DNA of 26,492 bases, taken from the IMG/VR virus record IMGVR_UViG_3300025697_000125, positions 1 through 26,492 of that record; one strand, given 5' to 3'. Positions 6,961 to 12,860 of the stretch are shown one piece after another (the stretch's first letter is position 1; the number at the start of each line of letters is the position of its first letter). Under the pieces are notes generated by a model. The model ran no database searches and was not told where the DNA came from. It worked only from the letters and a program-made list of their open reading frames with translations. The DNA is from a virus. The position numbers were made by a program, and so were the translations under genes.

Positions 6961-7402
6961 GGGTGGGTGGGAAGCCCAGTGCCGCGCTGACGGAGTCGCC
7001 TAACCACATGGCGGTTACGCGGATATAAAGGCCTGAGGGGAACTAGACGAGTGGTCCTTGCGAGAAATTGCGAGTAGGTCTAGGGATGTGAAGGCAATAG
7101 CCCGTGTTCGGCGACCCACCACCCAGACATTAGCTCTCTCATGCGGCGTGCGACGCCGGGTAAGATTGTTCGCGGAGGAACGCGCATCGTGCAGAAGGGT
7201 GCGACCACGGCCTGAGTTATCCGGTCAAGAGCGTGTTCCATCAAAGAGGCAACGTGGCAGGGAGCCGAGTGGGAATCCGGCCATGAGGGAGCGACATTGA
7301 CTGCCCCGTGCAGCGTGGTGAGACACGCCTAAGCAGTCTACGTGCGAGAGCCCTTCGAGAGTAGACTAGGGGGGAAGCCGGTATCGAATCCGGTCACGGG
7401 GT
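6961..7402 (+). ncRNA. Candidate large structured non-coding RNA with tRNA-like 3' domain
   Basis: The gene-free stretch 6878-7452 holds a dense series of local helices. They are CCGCG/CGCGG (6982-6986 with 7018-7022) enclosing TAACC/GGTTA, CTAGAC/GTCTAG (7043-7048 with 7078-7083) enclosing CTTGC/GCGAG, CGGCGT/ACGCCG (7144-7149 with 7153-7158), CGCATC/GGTGCG (7183-7188 with 7198-7203), and a 9-bp helix with a two-base bulge (7205-7213 with 7247-7257). A tRNA-like domain follows at 7304-7402. The only forward reading frame across it (7058-7300) has no ribosome-binding site and an Arg/Pro/Ser-rich product, as expected from a translated structural RNA. The boundaries are uncertain. I do not recognise a known RNA class; GOLLD- or ROOL-type phage RNAs are possibilities. 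No clear -10 box was found. Confidence 0.5.
7304..7402 (+). ncRNA. tRNA-like cloverleaf without a recognisable anticodon arm
   Basis: CCCCGTG (7304-7310) pairs perfectly with CACGGGG (7395-7401) as a 7-bp acceptor stem. A 2-nt linker leads to a 5-bp arm, GCGTG/CACGC (7313-7317 with 7324-7328). A 7-bp arm follows, AGTCTAC/GTAGACT (7335-7341 with 7361-7367), with a 19-nt loop. Last is a T-arm-like hairpin, GCCGG/CCGGT (7377-7381 with 7390-7394), with loop TATCGAAT, abutting the acceptor strand with no linker exactly as in tRNA. It lacks a 5-bp/7-nt anticodon arm, standard D-loop bases and an encoded CCA (TAG follows). It is tRNA-like rather than a tRNA; a degenerate or mimicking role is inferred. 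Confidence 0.55.
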
Positions 7403-7414
7403 AGTCTTGACATT
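7377..7414 (+). repeat. 38-bp direct repeat, upstream copy (tRNA-like 3' end)
   Basis: A perfect copy of this 38-bp sequence, which begins GCCGGTATCG and ends GTCTTGACATT, occurs at 7989-8026. It covers the T-arm-like hairpin, the 3' acceptor strand and 13 nt beyond, ending in a TTGACA hexamer. The two copies flank one gene (7453-7983). Similarity stops sharply at both ends of each copy. Confidence 0.9.
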
Positions 7415-7452
7415 TTGATTTAGCGAGGATAGCCTTTTTGAGAGGACTAGAA

Positions 7453-7983
7453 ATGTGTAGATTTGCCTCCGCGGTGTTTAACCCGAAAACAATGGAGGTT
7501 CGGGTTGCCGACCTAAGCTCGCACTCAGAAACCTATAAGAAGCTAGGTTTGGCAGACGGGCCAAAACCCAACCAATGGCGAGAGATGCACTACACATCTG
7601 ATGGCGAGGTAGAATGTCGTGTCTTGGACGTGGACAGCCGGACCGCTCCCGAGTGTGTCGAGGCCATTACTGCTCGTTGGCCCTCATTTGTGCAATTTAT
7701 TTCGTGGGCCATTAACAACCCGGAGAGCGTTGGCGGTTATCTCGATCTTGGAGGCCTCACTAGCGCCGAAGGTCTGAAGCTTCCGGAGAGCGTTGGCGGC
7801 TATCTCGATCTTAGCGGCCTCACTAGCGCCGAAGGTCTGAAGCTTCCGGAGAGCGTTGGCGGCTATCTCGATCTTAGCGGCCTCACTAGCGCCGAAGGTC
7901 TGAAGCTTCCGGAGAGCGTTGGCGACTATCTCGATCTTGGAGGCAGGTATTACGCAGTATCGCACGGGAAAATCGTGGAATAA
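7453..7983 (+). CDS. Repeat protein with 21-residue LRR-like/beta-solenoid repeats
   Basis: A 176-residue protein. I choose ATG 7453, with a GAGAGGA site 6 nt upstream, over the in-frame TTG at 7438. The N-terminal ~90 residues (MCRFASAVFNPKTMEVRV...) form a non-repetitive domain ending in a RWPSFVQFISWAIN helix. From residue ~91 come 3.5 nearly identical copies of a 21-residue unit (ESVGGYLDL.GLTSAEGLKLP), then a short cap, YYAVSHGKIVE. Units of this kind resemble leucine-rich or pentapeptide-like solenoids found in phage and bacterial surface or moron proteins. The gene is flanked by 38-bp direct repeats, which suggests it arrived as a unit. Function unknown; protein binding is the likeliest role. 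Confidence 0.7.
   Translation: MCRFASAVFNPKTMEVRVADLSSHSETYKKLGLADGPKPNQWREMHYTSDGEVECRVLDVDSRTAPECVEAITARWPSFVQFISWAINNPESVGGYLDLGGLTSAEGLKLPESVGGYLDLSGLTSAEGLKLPESVGGYLDLSGLTSAEGLKLPESVGDYLDLGGRYYAVSHGKIVE
7722..7944 (+). repeat. 63-bp tandem repeat inside the repeat-protein gene
   Basis: Units begin at 7722, 7785 and 7848, with a partial fourth at 7911. They are almost identical at nucleotide level, including third codon positions; only a few bases differ between the first and later units (GGAGGC versus AGCGGC). The period is a multiple of three, so changes in copy number would keep the frame. High nucleotide identity implies recent duplication. Confidence 0.9.
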
Positions 7984-7988
7984 GGGTT

Positions 7989-8026
7989 GCCGGTATCGAA
8001 TCCGGTCACGGGGTAGTCTTGACATT
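7989..8026 (+). repeat. 38-bp direct repeat, downstream copy
   Basis: Identical to 7377-7414 over 38 bp and begins 5 nt after the stop codon of the repeat-protein gene. Here the T-arm-like hairpin and the 3' acceptor strand have no 5' partner, because CCCCGTG is absent nearby. It is therefore a partial duplicate of the RNA's 3' end rather than a second tRNA-like gene. Confidence 0.9.
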
Positions 8027-8044
8027 AACCAAAAGGGGGCACAG

Positions 8045-8368
8045 ATGCCGGAAGAGAAACCAGACGCGATGCTTCAATCGGACATGACAATGACGCAGGC
8101 TCGGCACACGGACTCGCCCATATTCGGCGGCATCGTGCTTGACAAGAGTCCGAAGCTTGGCCCGGTCGCGTTCTACAAGGTCGAATACACCGAACGCGAG
8201 ACGGAAGAGCGCAAGGCCGGATACGTCGCGGTATTCATGCTATCCGGCACGATGCTTGCCAGTATCGATAACAAGGTTACGGAATGGATGGTGCCGGTTG
8301 CTCCGGTCTGGGAGCTTGCGGTTGACCCCAAGACGGGGCAGGCGTTTATCGAGACCGACGAAGAGTAG
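8045..8368 (+). CDS. Hypothetical phage protein
   Basis: A 107-residue protein from ATG 8045 with a modest AAGGGGG site 5 nt upstream; in-frame codons further up would run through the direct repeat and are rejected. The first ~25 residues are polar and Met/Asp-rich. The rest alternates strands and turns (VAFYKVEYTERETEERKAGYVAVFMLSG), suggesting a small beta-rich domain, and the tail is acidic (FIETDEE). No motif is recognised. It is the first gene after the duplicated RNA 3' end and would be the original downstream neighbour of that RNA if the flanked cassette were inserted later. Confidence 0.6.
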   Translation: MPEEKPDAMLQSDMTMTQARHTDSPIFGGIVLDKSPKLGPVAFYKVEYTERETEERKAGYVAVFMLSGTMLASIDNKVTEWMVPVAPVWELAVDPKTGQAFIETDEE

Positions 8369-8375
8369 CGAACAG

Positions 8376-8425
8376 TGCCGGTATCCTGCCACGGCGGGGC
8401 GAACGAGGCTAACTGCCCACCGGCA
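8376..8425 (+). other. Structured intergenic element (multi-helix hairpin)
   Basis: TGCCGGT (8376-8382) pairs with ACCGGCA (8419-8425), enclosing a second hairpin, CCTGC/GCGGG, with a CACG loop (8385-8398). ATATTTT follows directly, so a weak terminator is possible. Its first ten bases (TGCCGGTATC) match the sequence at the start of the 38-bp repeat, but the resemblance does not extend further. It lies between two genes 80 nt apart. Confidence 0.35.
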
Positions 8426-8448
8426 TATTTTAACGAAGGGAGAATAGC

Positions 8449-8694
8449 ATGGCATTTGAGCTAAACAAGCAATTACAGGACAAGTTCAAGACTCACAAGG
8501 CGCGGGGGTTGACGCAGGCGGAATTGGCAGTCAGCGTGTTGCACGTCAACGTATCGACAGTCGGCAACTGGATGCGGGACGTTCACGAAATCACAGGGCT
8601 AGGCTATCGCGCCCCGGTGCATGAGTATGTCGCGGGGAAACGCGACGGTGCGGTTGACGCGATACTCGAAGCCAAGAAGGGAGGCTCAGCATGA
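8449..8694 (+). CDS. Small helix-turn-helix-like DNA-binding protein
   Basis: An 81-residue protein with a GGGAGAA site 7 nt before ATG 8449. Residues ~19-43 (RGLTQAELAVSVLHVNVSTVGNWMR) fit a helix-turn-helix: a 'TQAELA' first helix, a turn, and a 'NVSTVGNW' recognition helix, as in XRE-like or transposase-type domains. The C-terminal half has no second domain that I recognise and ends in a Lys-rich helix. It is the first gene of the recombination cluster and overlaps the nuclease gene by ATGA. It could be a transcriptional regulator or a DNA-binding accessory factor. Confidence 0.6.
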   Translation: MAFELNKQLQDKFKTHKARGLTQAELAVSVLHVNVSTVGNWMRDVHEITGLGYRAPVHEYVAGKRDGAVDAILEAKKGGSA

Positions 8695-9806
8695 GCGAAC
8701 GCATTGAAGCACGATGTAGCTCACTCCCGCGCCTTTGGGAATGTCAAGGCGAACGATTCATTGACGCGCCTGAGATCAGAAGCAAGGGCGACGATACCGC
8801 ATCAACCGGCAGCGCGGCGCATGAATACATGGCGCAATTTGTCGCCGACGAAACCCAACTCCCAAGCCTCGAAGAAATAGCAAGCCGATGGGGTGCAGAC
8901 CTCGACGAACTGGAATACCTTACCGCGATGGGCAAGAAAGCATGGGCCACGCTGAAGGATTACGTTGACGACGATATGCCCATGACCGAGCACGCGATGT
9001 CGGCTTGCATGAACAACACGATCATGCTCACGGGGCATTTGGACGTAAGCGCGGTTGATGAAGCAAGGCGGCGCGGCCTCGTGGTTGATTGGTTCACTGG
9101 ATACCTTGATGCAAATAAAGAACAGCAGATGCGAGGATACGCCTATATGGAAGTAATCAGCCACGACATCGACGAAGTGGTCGCGGCGGTTGTTCACTGT
9201 CGCCTACAGACGATTCAGACGTGGGTATGGTCCAAGAAGGAACTCGTTGACTGGTGGGAGGCGTTGTGCGACAAACTCCAGCACGCCGACGGCGCCCAGT
9301 TTCAGACCGGCAAGCATTGCACATACTGTCCGAAGTTTCTATCATGCCCAGCACAGATGCAGGTTGTGAGATTCGCGGCAAACGCACTCGCGGAGGTTGA
9401 CGCTAAGATGGCGGTCATGTCTTCCGGCGAGAAAGTCGAACTCTATCAGGCAATGCAGACCATCGACAAGCGCATGAAGGCAGCGAAGGACATCTTGCGT
9501 GCCGAGCTTGACGCGACGGGCGAACCGATAACCGGCGACGGTTGGGAACTCGCGCTGAAGGAATCAGAGAAGACAACCATCGACGCGGCAAGCGGTTGGG
9601 CGATTCTCGCGGAGGCAGTCGGCGGGGCTGAGAACATGGCATCATGCGTCAAGGTTGGCAAGGGCGCGGTTGAGACGGCAATCAGAGCGCGAACAGACAA
9701 GGGCAAGAAGGCAGCGGTTGATTTCGTGATGGAACAACTTGACGCGGTTGGCGCGTTGACCACGAAGACCACACGTAGCTTGGCCCTTAAGAAAACGGAG
9801 GCGTGA
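8691..9806 (+). CDS. PD-(D/E)XK exonuclease-family protein (Cas4/RecB-like), atypical active site
   Basis: A 371-residue protein. Nuclease landmarks are in order: TGSAAHEYMA with His44, LTGHLDV with Asp118, VVDWFTG with Asp133, QQMRGYAYM near residues 145-153, and a CxxC...C cluster at Cys210, Cys213 and Cys219 that, with Cys18, could hold an iron-sulfur cluster. This is the plan of phage RecB-like/Cas4-like nucleases that resect DNA for the partner annealase. The catalytic lysine expected two residues after Asp133 (D-x-K-T-G) is Phe135 here (codon TTC), so activity is doubtful unless another lysine substitutes. The C-terminal ~100 residues form a separate helical region. The recT gene follows 1 nt after its stop. 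Confidence 0.8.
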   Translation: MSERIEARCSSLPRLWECQGERFIDAPEIRSKGDDTASTGSAAHEYMAQFVADETQLPSLEEIASRWGADLDELEYLTAMGKKAWATLKDYVDDDMPMTEHAMSACMNNTIMLTGHLDVSAVDEARRRGLVVDWFTGYLDANKEQQMRGYAYMEVISHDIDEVVAAVVHCRLQTIQTWVWSKKELVDWWEALCDKLQHADGAQFQTGKHCTYCPKFLSCPAQMQVVRFAANALAEVDAKMAVMSSGEKVELYQAMQTIDKRMKAAKDILRAELDATGEPITGDGWELALKESEKTTIDAASGWAILAEAVGGAENMASCVKVGKGAVETAIRARTDKGKKAAVDFVMEQLDAVGALTTKTTRSLALKKTEA

Positions 9807-9807
9807 T

Positions 9808-10752
9808 ATGCCCGAGAAAGCAAGCGAGGCGAAGGTCTACGAAATGGAGTGCGTCGGCAAGCGTGAGAATCTCGATACGATACTCGGCAGTAATACACTC
9901 TTGCAACGCATCAGCGACATCGGCGGCATCGAATCGGGCGAACACGCGAGGACCGTCCAGCGCGAGTGTCTGGGCCTCATGTTGACCGCGGCGACACGGC
10001 AACCCGACATCATGCGATGCAGTCCGGCCAGCATTGTTGACTGCGTGTTGAAGTCTGCGGAATTGGATCTCCCGCTATCGAACACACGCGGCTTGGCATA
10101 CGTTGTGCCTTACGGAAAGTCGCTGACATTCATACCAGGCTATCGCGGCCTGTGCGAATTGGCGCGGCGTTCGGGGCTTATCACGATGATCGAGGCGCAT
10201 GTTGCATATGAGAAAGACCCGGCGTTTGATGTGCTGCTCGGCACAGCCCCCGTGATAATCCACAAGCGACTGCTGAAGGGCGACCGTGGGGATGTCATAG
10301 GTGCTTACGCTGTGGCGACTTACGCCGACGGCAAACGGCAGGCGGACTATATGAGCATCGACGAACTCGACGTAATCAAGAACCGCAGCAAGGCGAAGGG
10401 TGGGCCGTGGAGGTCCGACCCCGACGAAATGCGAAAGAAGACAGTTACCCGCAGACTTTGCAAGTATCTCCCACAGACTAAGGCACTCGGCAAGGCGTTG
10501 GAGTATGACAACGAGGCAACCGGCATCGACGTGGGCGACATACCCGACACGGCTGGCAAGGCGGTAGCATTCGGCGACTTCGCAAGCGCACCGGCAGCAG
10601 ACGAGCCACCGATAGACGATACCGACATCGACGCGGGTGATGATGTTCTGAGGTGTATCGACTGTGGCCTGCCTTTGAGTGGTGATGAGGGGCCTCGATG
10701 TGATGACTGCGAACGAGTCGAAATGGGACTTGGGAACAGAGGTGGCAAATGA
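9808..10752 (+). CDS. recT: RecT-family single-strand annealing protein with C-terminal zinc ribbon
   Basis: A 314-residue protein; GGAG lies about 7 nt before ATG 9808. Conserved RecT features include SPASIVDCVLKSAELDLPL (residues 73-91), LAYVVPYGKSLTFIPGYRGLCELARRSG (split across residues 96-123), a VIGAYAVATYADG strand, and GGPWRSDPDEMRKKTVTRRLCKYLP near residues 190-220. RecT binds single-stranded DNA and anneals complementary strands during phage recombination and replication. An Asp/Ala-rich linker leads to a terminal zinc-ribbon-like motif (CIDC...CDDC, residues 283-301), which is less usual in this family and may recruit a partner. It sits directly after the nuclease gene and overlaps the next gene by ATGA. 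Confidence 0.9.
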   Translation: MPEKASEAKVYEMECVGKRENLDTILGSNTLLQRISDIGGIESGEHARTVQRECLGLMLTAATRQPDIMRCSPASIVDCVLKSAELDLPLSNTRGLAYVVPYGKSLTFIPGYRGLCELARRSGLITMIEAHVAYEKDPAFDVLLGTAPVIIHKRLLKGDRGDVIGAYAVATYADGKRQADYMSIDELDVIKNRSKAKGGPWRSDPDEMRKKTVTRRLCKYLPQTKALGKALEYDNEATGIDVGDIPDTAGKAVAFGDFASAPAADEPPIDDTDIDAGDDVLRCIDCGLPLSGDEGPRCDDCERVEMGLGNRGGK

Positions 10753-10946
10753 TACTCAAAGGCAATAAGGCGGTGTGGAAGAAAAGACACAAGGCCGGGC
10801 GCAAGATGCTCCTCGCCTTTTGGGACAGCATGCCCGTTGGTTCGCGCTGGGAGATAGTTGAGGAGACGGACATCATACAAAGCACGAGCGGGTATCGCGT
10901 CTTAAGCGACCCCGGCCCGAAGACAATCACTATCAGAGAACTGTGA
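10749..10946 (+). CDS. Small basic hypothetical protein
   Basis: A 65-residue protein beginning at the ATGA overlap with recT. The N-terminal third is strongly basic (MILKGNKAVWKKRHKAGRKM). A compact beta-like part follows (VGSRWEIVEETDIIQSTSGYRVLS), ending PKTITIREL. The basic end suggests nucleic acid contact. Tight coupling to recT suggests a role in recombination or simple co-expression. I do not recognise the family. Confidence 0.55.
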   Translation: MILKGNKAVWKKRHKAGRKMLLAFWDSMPVGSRWEIVEETDIIQSTSGYRVLSDPGPKTITIREL

Positions 10947-10954
10947 GGTGGCAA

Positions 10955-11149
10955 ATGAGTAAATCCGCCAAGCTGCATATGCAACTGCTGCTGACAACGA
11001 TTCTGCTTATCGTCTCGCTGTGGTTCTCCGACGTTAGCTTTGCCACAGTCGGCGTGTTGGTGTTCGGTATGCTAGCGGGGCATATTGTGCGAGATATGGA
11101 CCACGATAAAGAGAAGGAGGTTCAGGATGAGAATAGAGACAAAGTTTAG
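10955..11149 (+). CDS. Small membrane protein
   Basis: A 64-residue protein from ATG 10955, preceded by GAGGTGG with about 4-5 nt spacing; an in-frame GTG at 10943 overlaps the previous stop and is less likely. Two hydrophobic helices (LLLTTILLIVSLWF and VGVLVFGMLAGHIV) are followed by a very charged tail (RDMDHDKEKEVQDENRDKV). It overlaps the next gene by 23 nt in another frame, and the next gene's ribosome-binding site lies inside its 3' end. Function unknown. Confidence 0.55.
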   Translation: MSKSAKLHMQLLLTTILLIVSLWFSDVSFATVGVLVFGMLAGHIVRDMDHDKEKEVQDENRDKV

Positions 11150-11576
11150 CCCGGGGAATACGGTGTTCTCCGTAAGTCGGGAGTCCGAGAAGGTTTGGGT
11201 AACGTGTTCGTTCTGCGGCGGCAAGGGGCAGATCACGGGTGCGGATAAGGTAGAACGCTCATGCCCTGAGTGCTATAACCGCAAGGGGGAGTACGAATAC
11301 CAACCCCTAGCATGGCAAATCTTAAGTGATGGGAGTCTCACGATTGGGCAGGTGCGCGTGGAGATCACCGACACGATGACCACCGGCGATCCCGATACGA
11401 ACTTCGACAACTATAAACCCAAGAAAGGCCGCAAGGAAACCTATATGTGCGTCGAGACTGGGGTGGGGTCTGGCTCAGTTCACGATGCCGAACACCTATT
11501 TGCAACCAGTGAGGAAGCGCAAGCCGATGCCGACAGGCGGAACAAGGGGGCCACCGATGAAGCAGTGGGAGATTGA
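11127..11576 (+). CDS. Phage protein with DnaJ-type zinc finger
   Basis: A 149-residue protein from ATG 11127 with an excellent AAGGAGG site 6 nt upstream; upstream in-frame codons are rejected for that reason. Residues ~4-16 (ETKFSPGNTVFSV) lead into VTCSFCGGKGQITGADK and SCPECYNRKG, a CxxCxGKG pair resembling the DnaJ cysteine-rich domain. The C-terminal part includes VHDAEHLFATSEEAQADADRRN, a pattern common in small phage proteins. It probably binds zinc and a protein or nucleic acid partner. The enzymatic role is unknown. Confidence 0.65.
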   Translation: MRIETKFSPGNTVFSVSRESEKVWVTCSFCGGKGQITGADKVERSCPECYNRKGEYEYQPLAWQILSDGSLTIGQVRVEITDTMTTGDPDTNFDNYKPKKGRKETYMCVETGVGSGSVHDAEHLFATSEEAQADADRRNKGATDEAVGD

Positions 11577-11865
11577 AGGCCGCACGTTGCATACGTTCAT
11601 CAACGATTGCGGGTTCGGGGTAATCGTCCCATTGACTGAGGCCGAGGCACAGATGCCGACGTTGATGGATCGGCTCCAAACCAACATGACAGAGGTGACA
11701 GAGCAAGGATGCACGCTGTGCGCATACGCCACCGGGTTCGAGGACATATCCACCGACGCGGCGCACTCAATCGACTTCACGCTTCGGGCGTTGTCCCGTG
11801 CGCTACGTGCCAACTGCGAGAACGCGCACGCCATGAGCATACGGTTCAGAAAGGAGAACGAGTGA
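11557..11865 (+). CDS. Hypothetical phage protein
   Basis: A 102-residue protein from ATG 11557 with an AAGGGGG site 6-7 nt upstream; it overlaps the preceding gene by 20 nt. In-frame ATGs at 11485 and 11527 lack good sites. It is a small alpha/beta protein starting MKQWEIEGRTLHTFINDCGFGVIVPL, with three cysteines in the middle of no obvious pattern, and ends IRFRKENE. I do not recognise a family. It is translationally coupled to the next gene by ATGA. Confidence 0.55.
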   Translation: MKQWEIEGRTLHTFINDCGFGVIVPLTEAEAQMPTLMDRLQTNMTEVTEQGCTLCAYATGFEDISTDAAHSIDFTLRALSRALRANCENAHAMSIRFRKENE

Positions 11866-12113
11866 TGAGGACAGACGCTATAATCGATCCAGAGGTCGAC
11901 CCGGTAATTTACATCAGAACCCCGTGGGGGGTGTTCCGGTTTTTATTAACGCGCACAGATTTTGAGGAAGCCCCGCCCAATATGGCGCACTCCATCCCGC
12001 GGTTGAGGGGCGGGTTCGATATTGATGTGCGCGAGATAGGCGTCACGATGCACGGGAAGACAGTTGGGGAACCCGTTCCCAAGAGAGATTTCAAGGAGAA
12101 CCCCGATGCTTAA
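11865..12113 (+). CDS. Hypothetical phage protein
   Basis: An 82-residue protein starting at the TGATG overlap, with AAGGAG about 8 nt upstream. It is beta-rich (PVIYIRTPWGVFRFLLT, RGGFDIDVREIGVTMHGK), with no cysteine clusters, signal peptide or membrane helix. No family is recognised. Its 3' end overlaps the start of the RusA-like gene by 8 nt. Confidence 0.5.
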   Translation: MRTDAIIDPEVDPVIYIRTPWGVFRFLLTRTDFEEAPPNMAHSIPRLRGGFDIDVREIGVTMHGKTVGEPVPKRDFKENPDA

Positions 12114-12624
12114 TCACACCAAGTCATTCAGCATATACGGGACGCCCAAGACGGCTGGCAGCAAGAAGGGCTTCATCATGCCAGTCAAGGGCAAGCCGGG
12201 CAAGAACCGCGTCGTAATCACCGATGACTGCAAAGGCGGCAAGGCATGGCGCAAGATCATCGAGAAGTCAACCCTCGATGTGAAATGCACACCCGATGAA
12301 ATGAAATCCGCAGTCGGCATGGTCATGGTGTTCTATCTCAGGCGTCCGAAGTCACACTATCGGTCAGGGCGGTTCAGCCACCTTTTAAGAGACGATGCGC
12401 CATCGGAGCATATTATACGGCCCGACGCATTGAAGCTCGCTAGAGCGGTCGAGGATGCGCTTACCGGCATCACGTGGAGGGACGATGCGCAGATCGTATC
12501 AGAGACAATCGAAAAGCGATTCGGCAAAGCCGAGGGGGTTCATGTAACCGTGTTCTACAGGGCGAATGCCAGCACCGATGGCGATGCCGAGTTTGCGGCA
12601 AACGCACCGGAAAGGGGGCAGTAA
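12106..12624 (+). CDS. rusA: RusA-family Holliday junction resolvase
   Basis: A 172-residue protein; ATG 12106 has AAGGAG upstream at about 8 nt, and upstream in-frame codons lack a site. The RusA core is visible: an N-terminal strand SFSIYGTPKTAGSKKGF, VGMVMVFYLRRPKSHY near residues 70-85, RPDALKLARAVEDALTG (Asp107, Glu116-Asp117) and WRDDAQIV (Asp126-Asp127). These acidic residues bind metal for symmetric cleavage of four-way junctions, which clears replication and recombination intermediates before packaging. The second Asp of the classical PDxDN is Leu here, as far as I recall a common variant in phage relatives. Context (RecT, helicase, replication initiator) supports the call. Confidence 0.85.
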   Translation: MLNHTKSFSIYGTPKTAGSKKGFIMPVKGKPGKNRVVITDDCKGGKAWRKIIEKSTLDVKCTPDEMKSAVGMVMVFYLRRPKSHYRSGRFSHLLRDDAPSEHIIRPDALKLARAVEDALTGITWRDDAQIVSETIEKRFGKAEGVHVTVFYRANASTDGDAEFAANAPERGQ

Positions 12625-12815
12625 TGGCAAGGCAACAAGAGAGTAAGTATTGTGTAGCGTGCAAGAGAAATACCCTGCACCAACGAGATGTCTTTGGCGG
12701 CGGGATGGGCTGCCTGCTGACTGTCGTAACGGGTGGGCTGTTTATCCCCATCTGGATAGTGCTCTACCTGCTGGGAGACCGCAAGAAGTATCGGTGCCAA
12801 GTCTGCGGTTTGTAA
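12624..12815 (+). CDS. Microprotein with membrane helix flanked by two CxxC knuckles
   Basis: A 63-residue protein starting at a TAATG overlap with rusA; AAAGGGGG lies 6 nt upstream. It has a CVAC motif at residues ~10-13, a hydrophobic helix (GCLLTVVTGGLFIPIWIVLYLLG, about residues 28-50) and a terminal CQVC. The two half-knuckles lie on either side of a hydrophobic span, as in LITAF-like membrane-embedded zinc domains in which the span forms a hairpin. The function is not recognised. It is the last gene before a promoter and structured leader. Confidence 0.55.
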   Translation: MARQQESKYCVACKRNTLHQRDVFGGGMGCLLTVVTGGLFIPIWIVLYLLGDRKKYRCQVCGL

Positions 12816-12824
12816 GTTTTCGCT

Positions 12825-12851
12825 TTACATCGGCGGTGGGTGATGTATAAT
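12825..12851 (+). promoter_or_regulatory. Promoter with perfect TATAAT for the replication-initiator gene
   Basis: TTTACA (12825-12830) is followed after 15 nt by TATAAT (12846-12851). The -10 is a perfect consensus; the spacer is short by about two bases. Initiation would fall at about 12858, just before a strongly structured leader at 12861-12967. Confidence 0.55.
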
Positions 12852-12860
12852 ATAGGTAGG

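Noticed and set aside
7058-7300. 80-codon forward reading frame in the gene-free stretch
   Set aside because: No ribosome-binding site, an Arg/Pro/Ser-rich product without a fold-like pattern, and it lies across several strong RNA helices. It is best explained as an accidental frame through a structured RNA.
7304-7402. A canonical tRNA, tRNA-Sec or tmRNA
   Set aside because: The acceptor and T-arm-like parts fit, but no 5-bp anticodon stem with 7-nt loop, no standard D-loop bases, no encoded CCA and no tag-peptide frame can be found.
7722-7944. CRISPR array
   Set aside because: The 63-bp units abut without spacers, keep one reading frame and encode a regular 21-residue protein repeat.
8019-8047. 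Promoter formed by the TTGACA at the end of the downstream 38-bp repeat
   Set aside because: The -10 position reads CAGATG and overlaps the start codon; the upstream copy offers only a weak TAGCCT.
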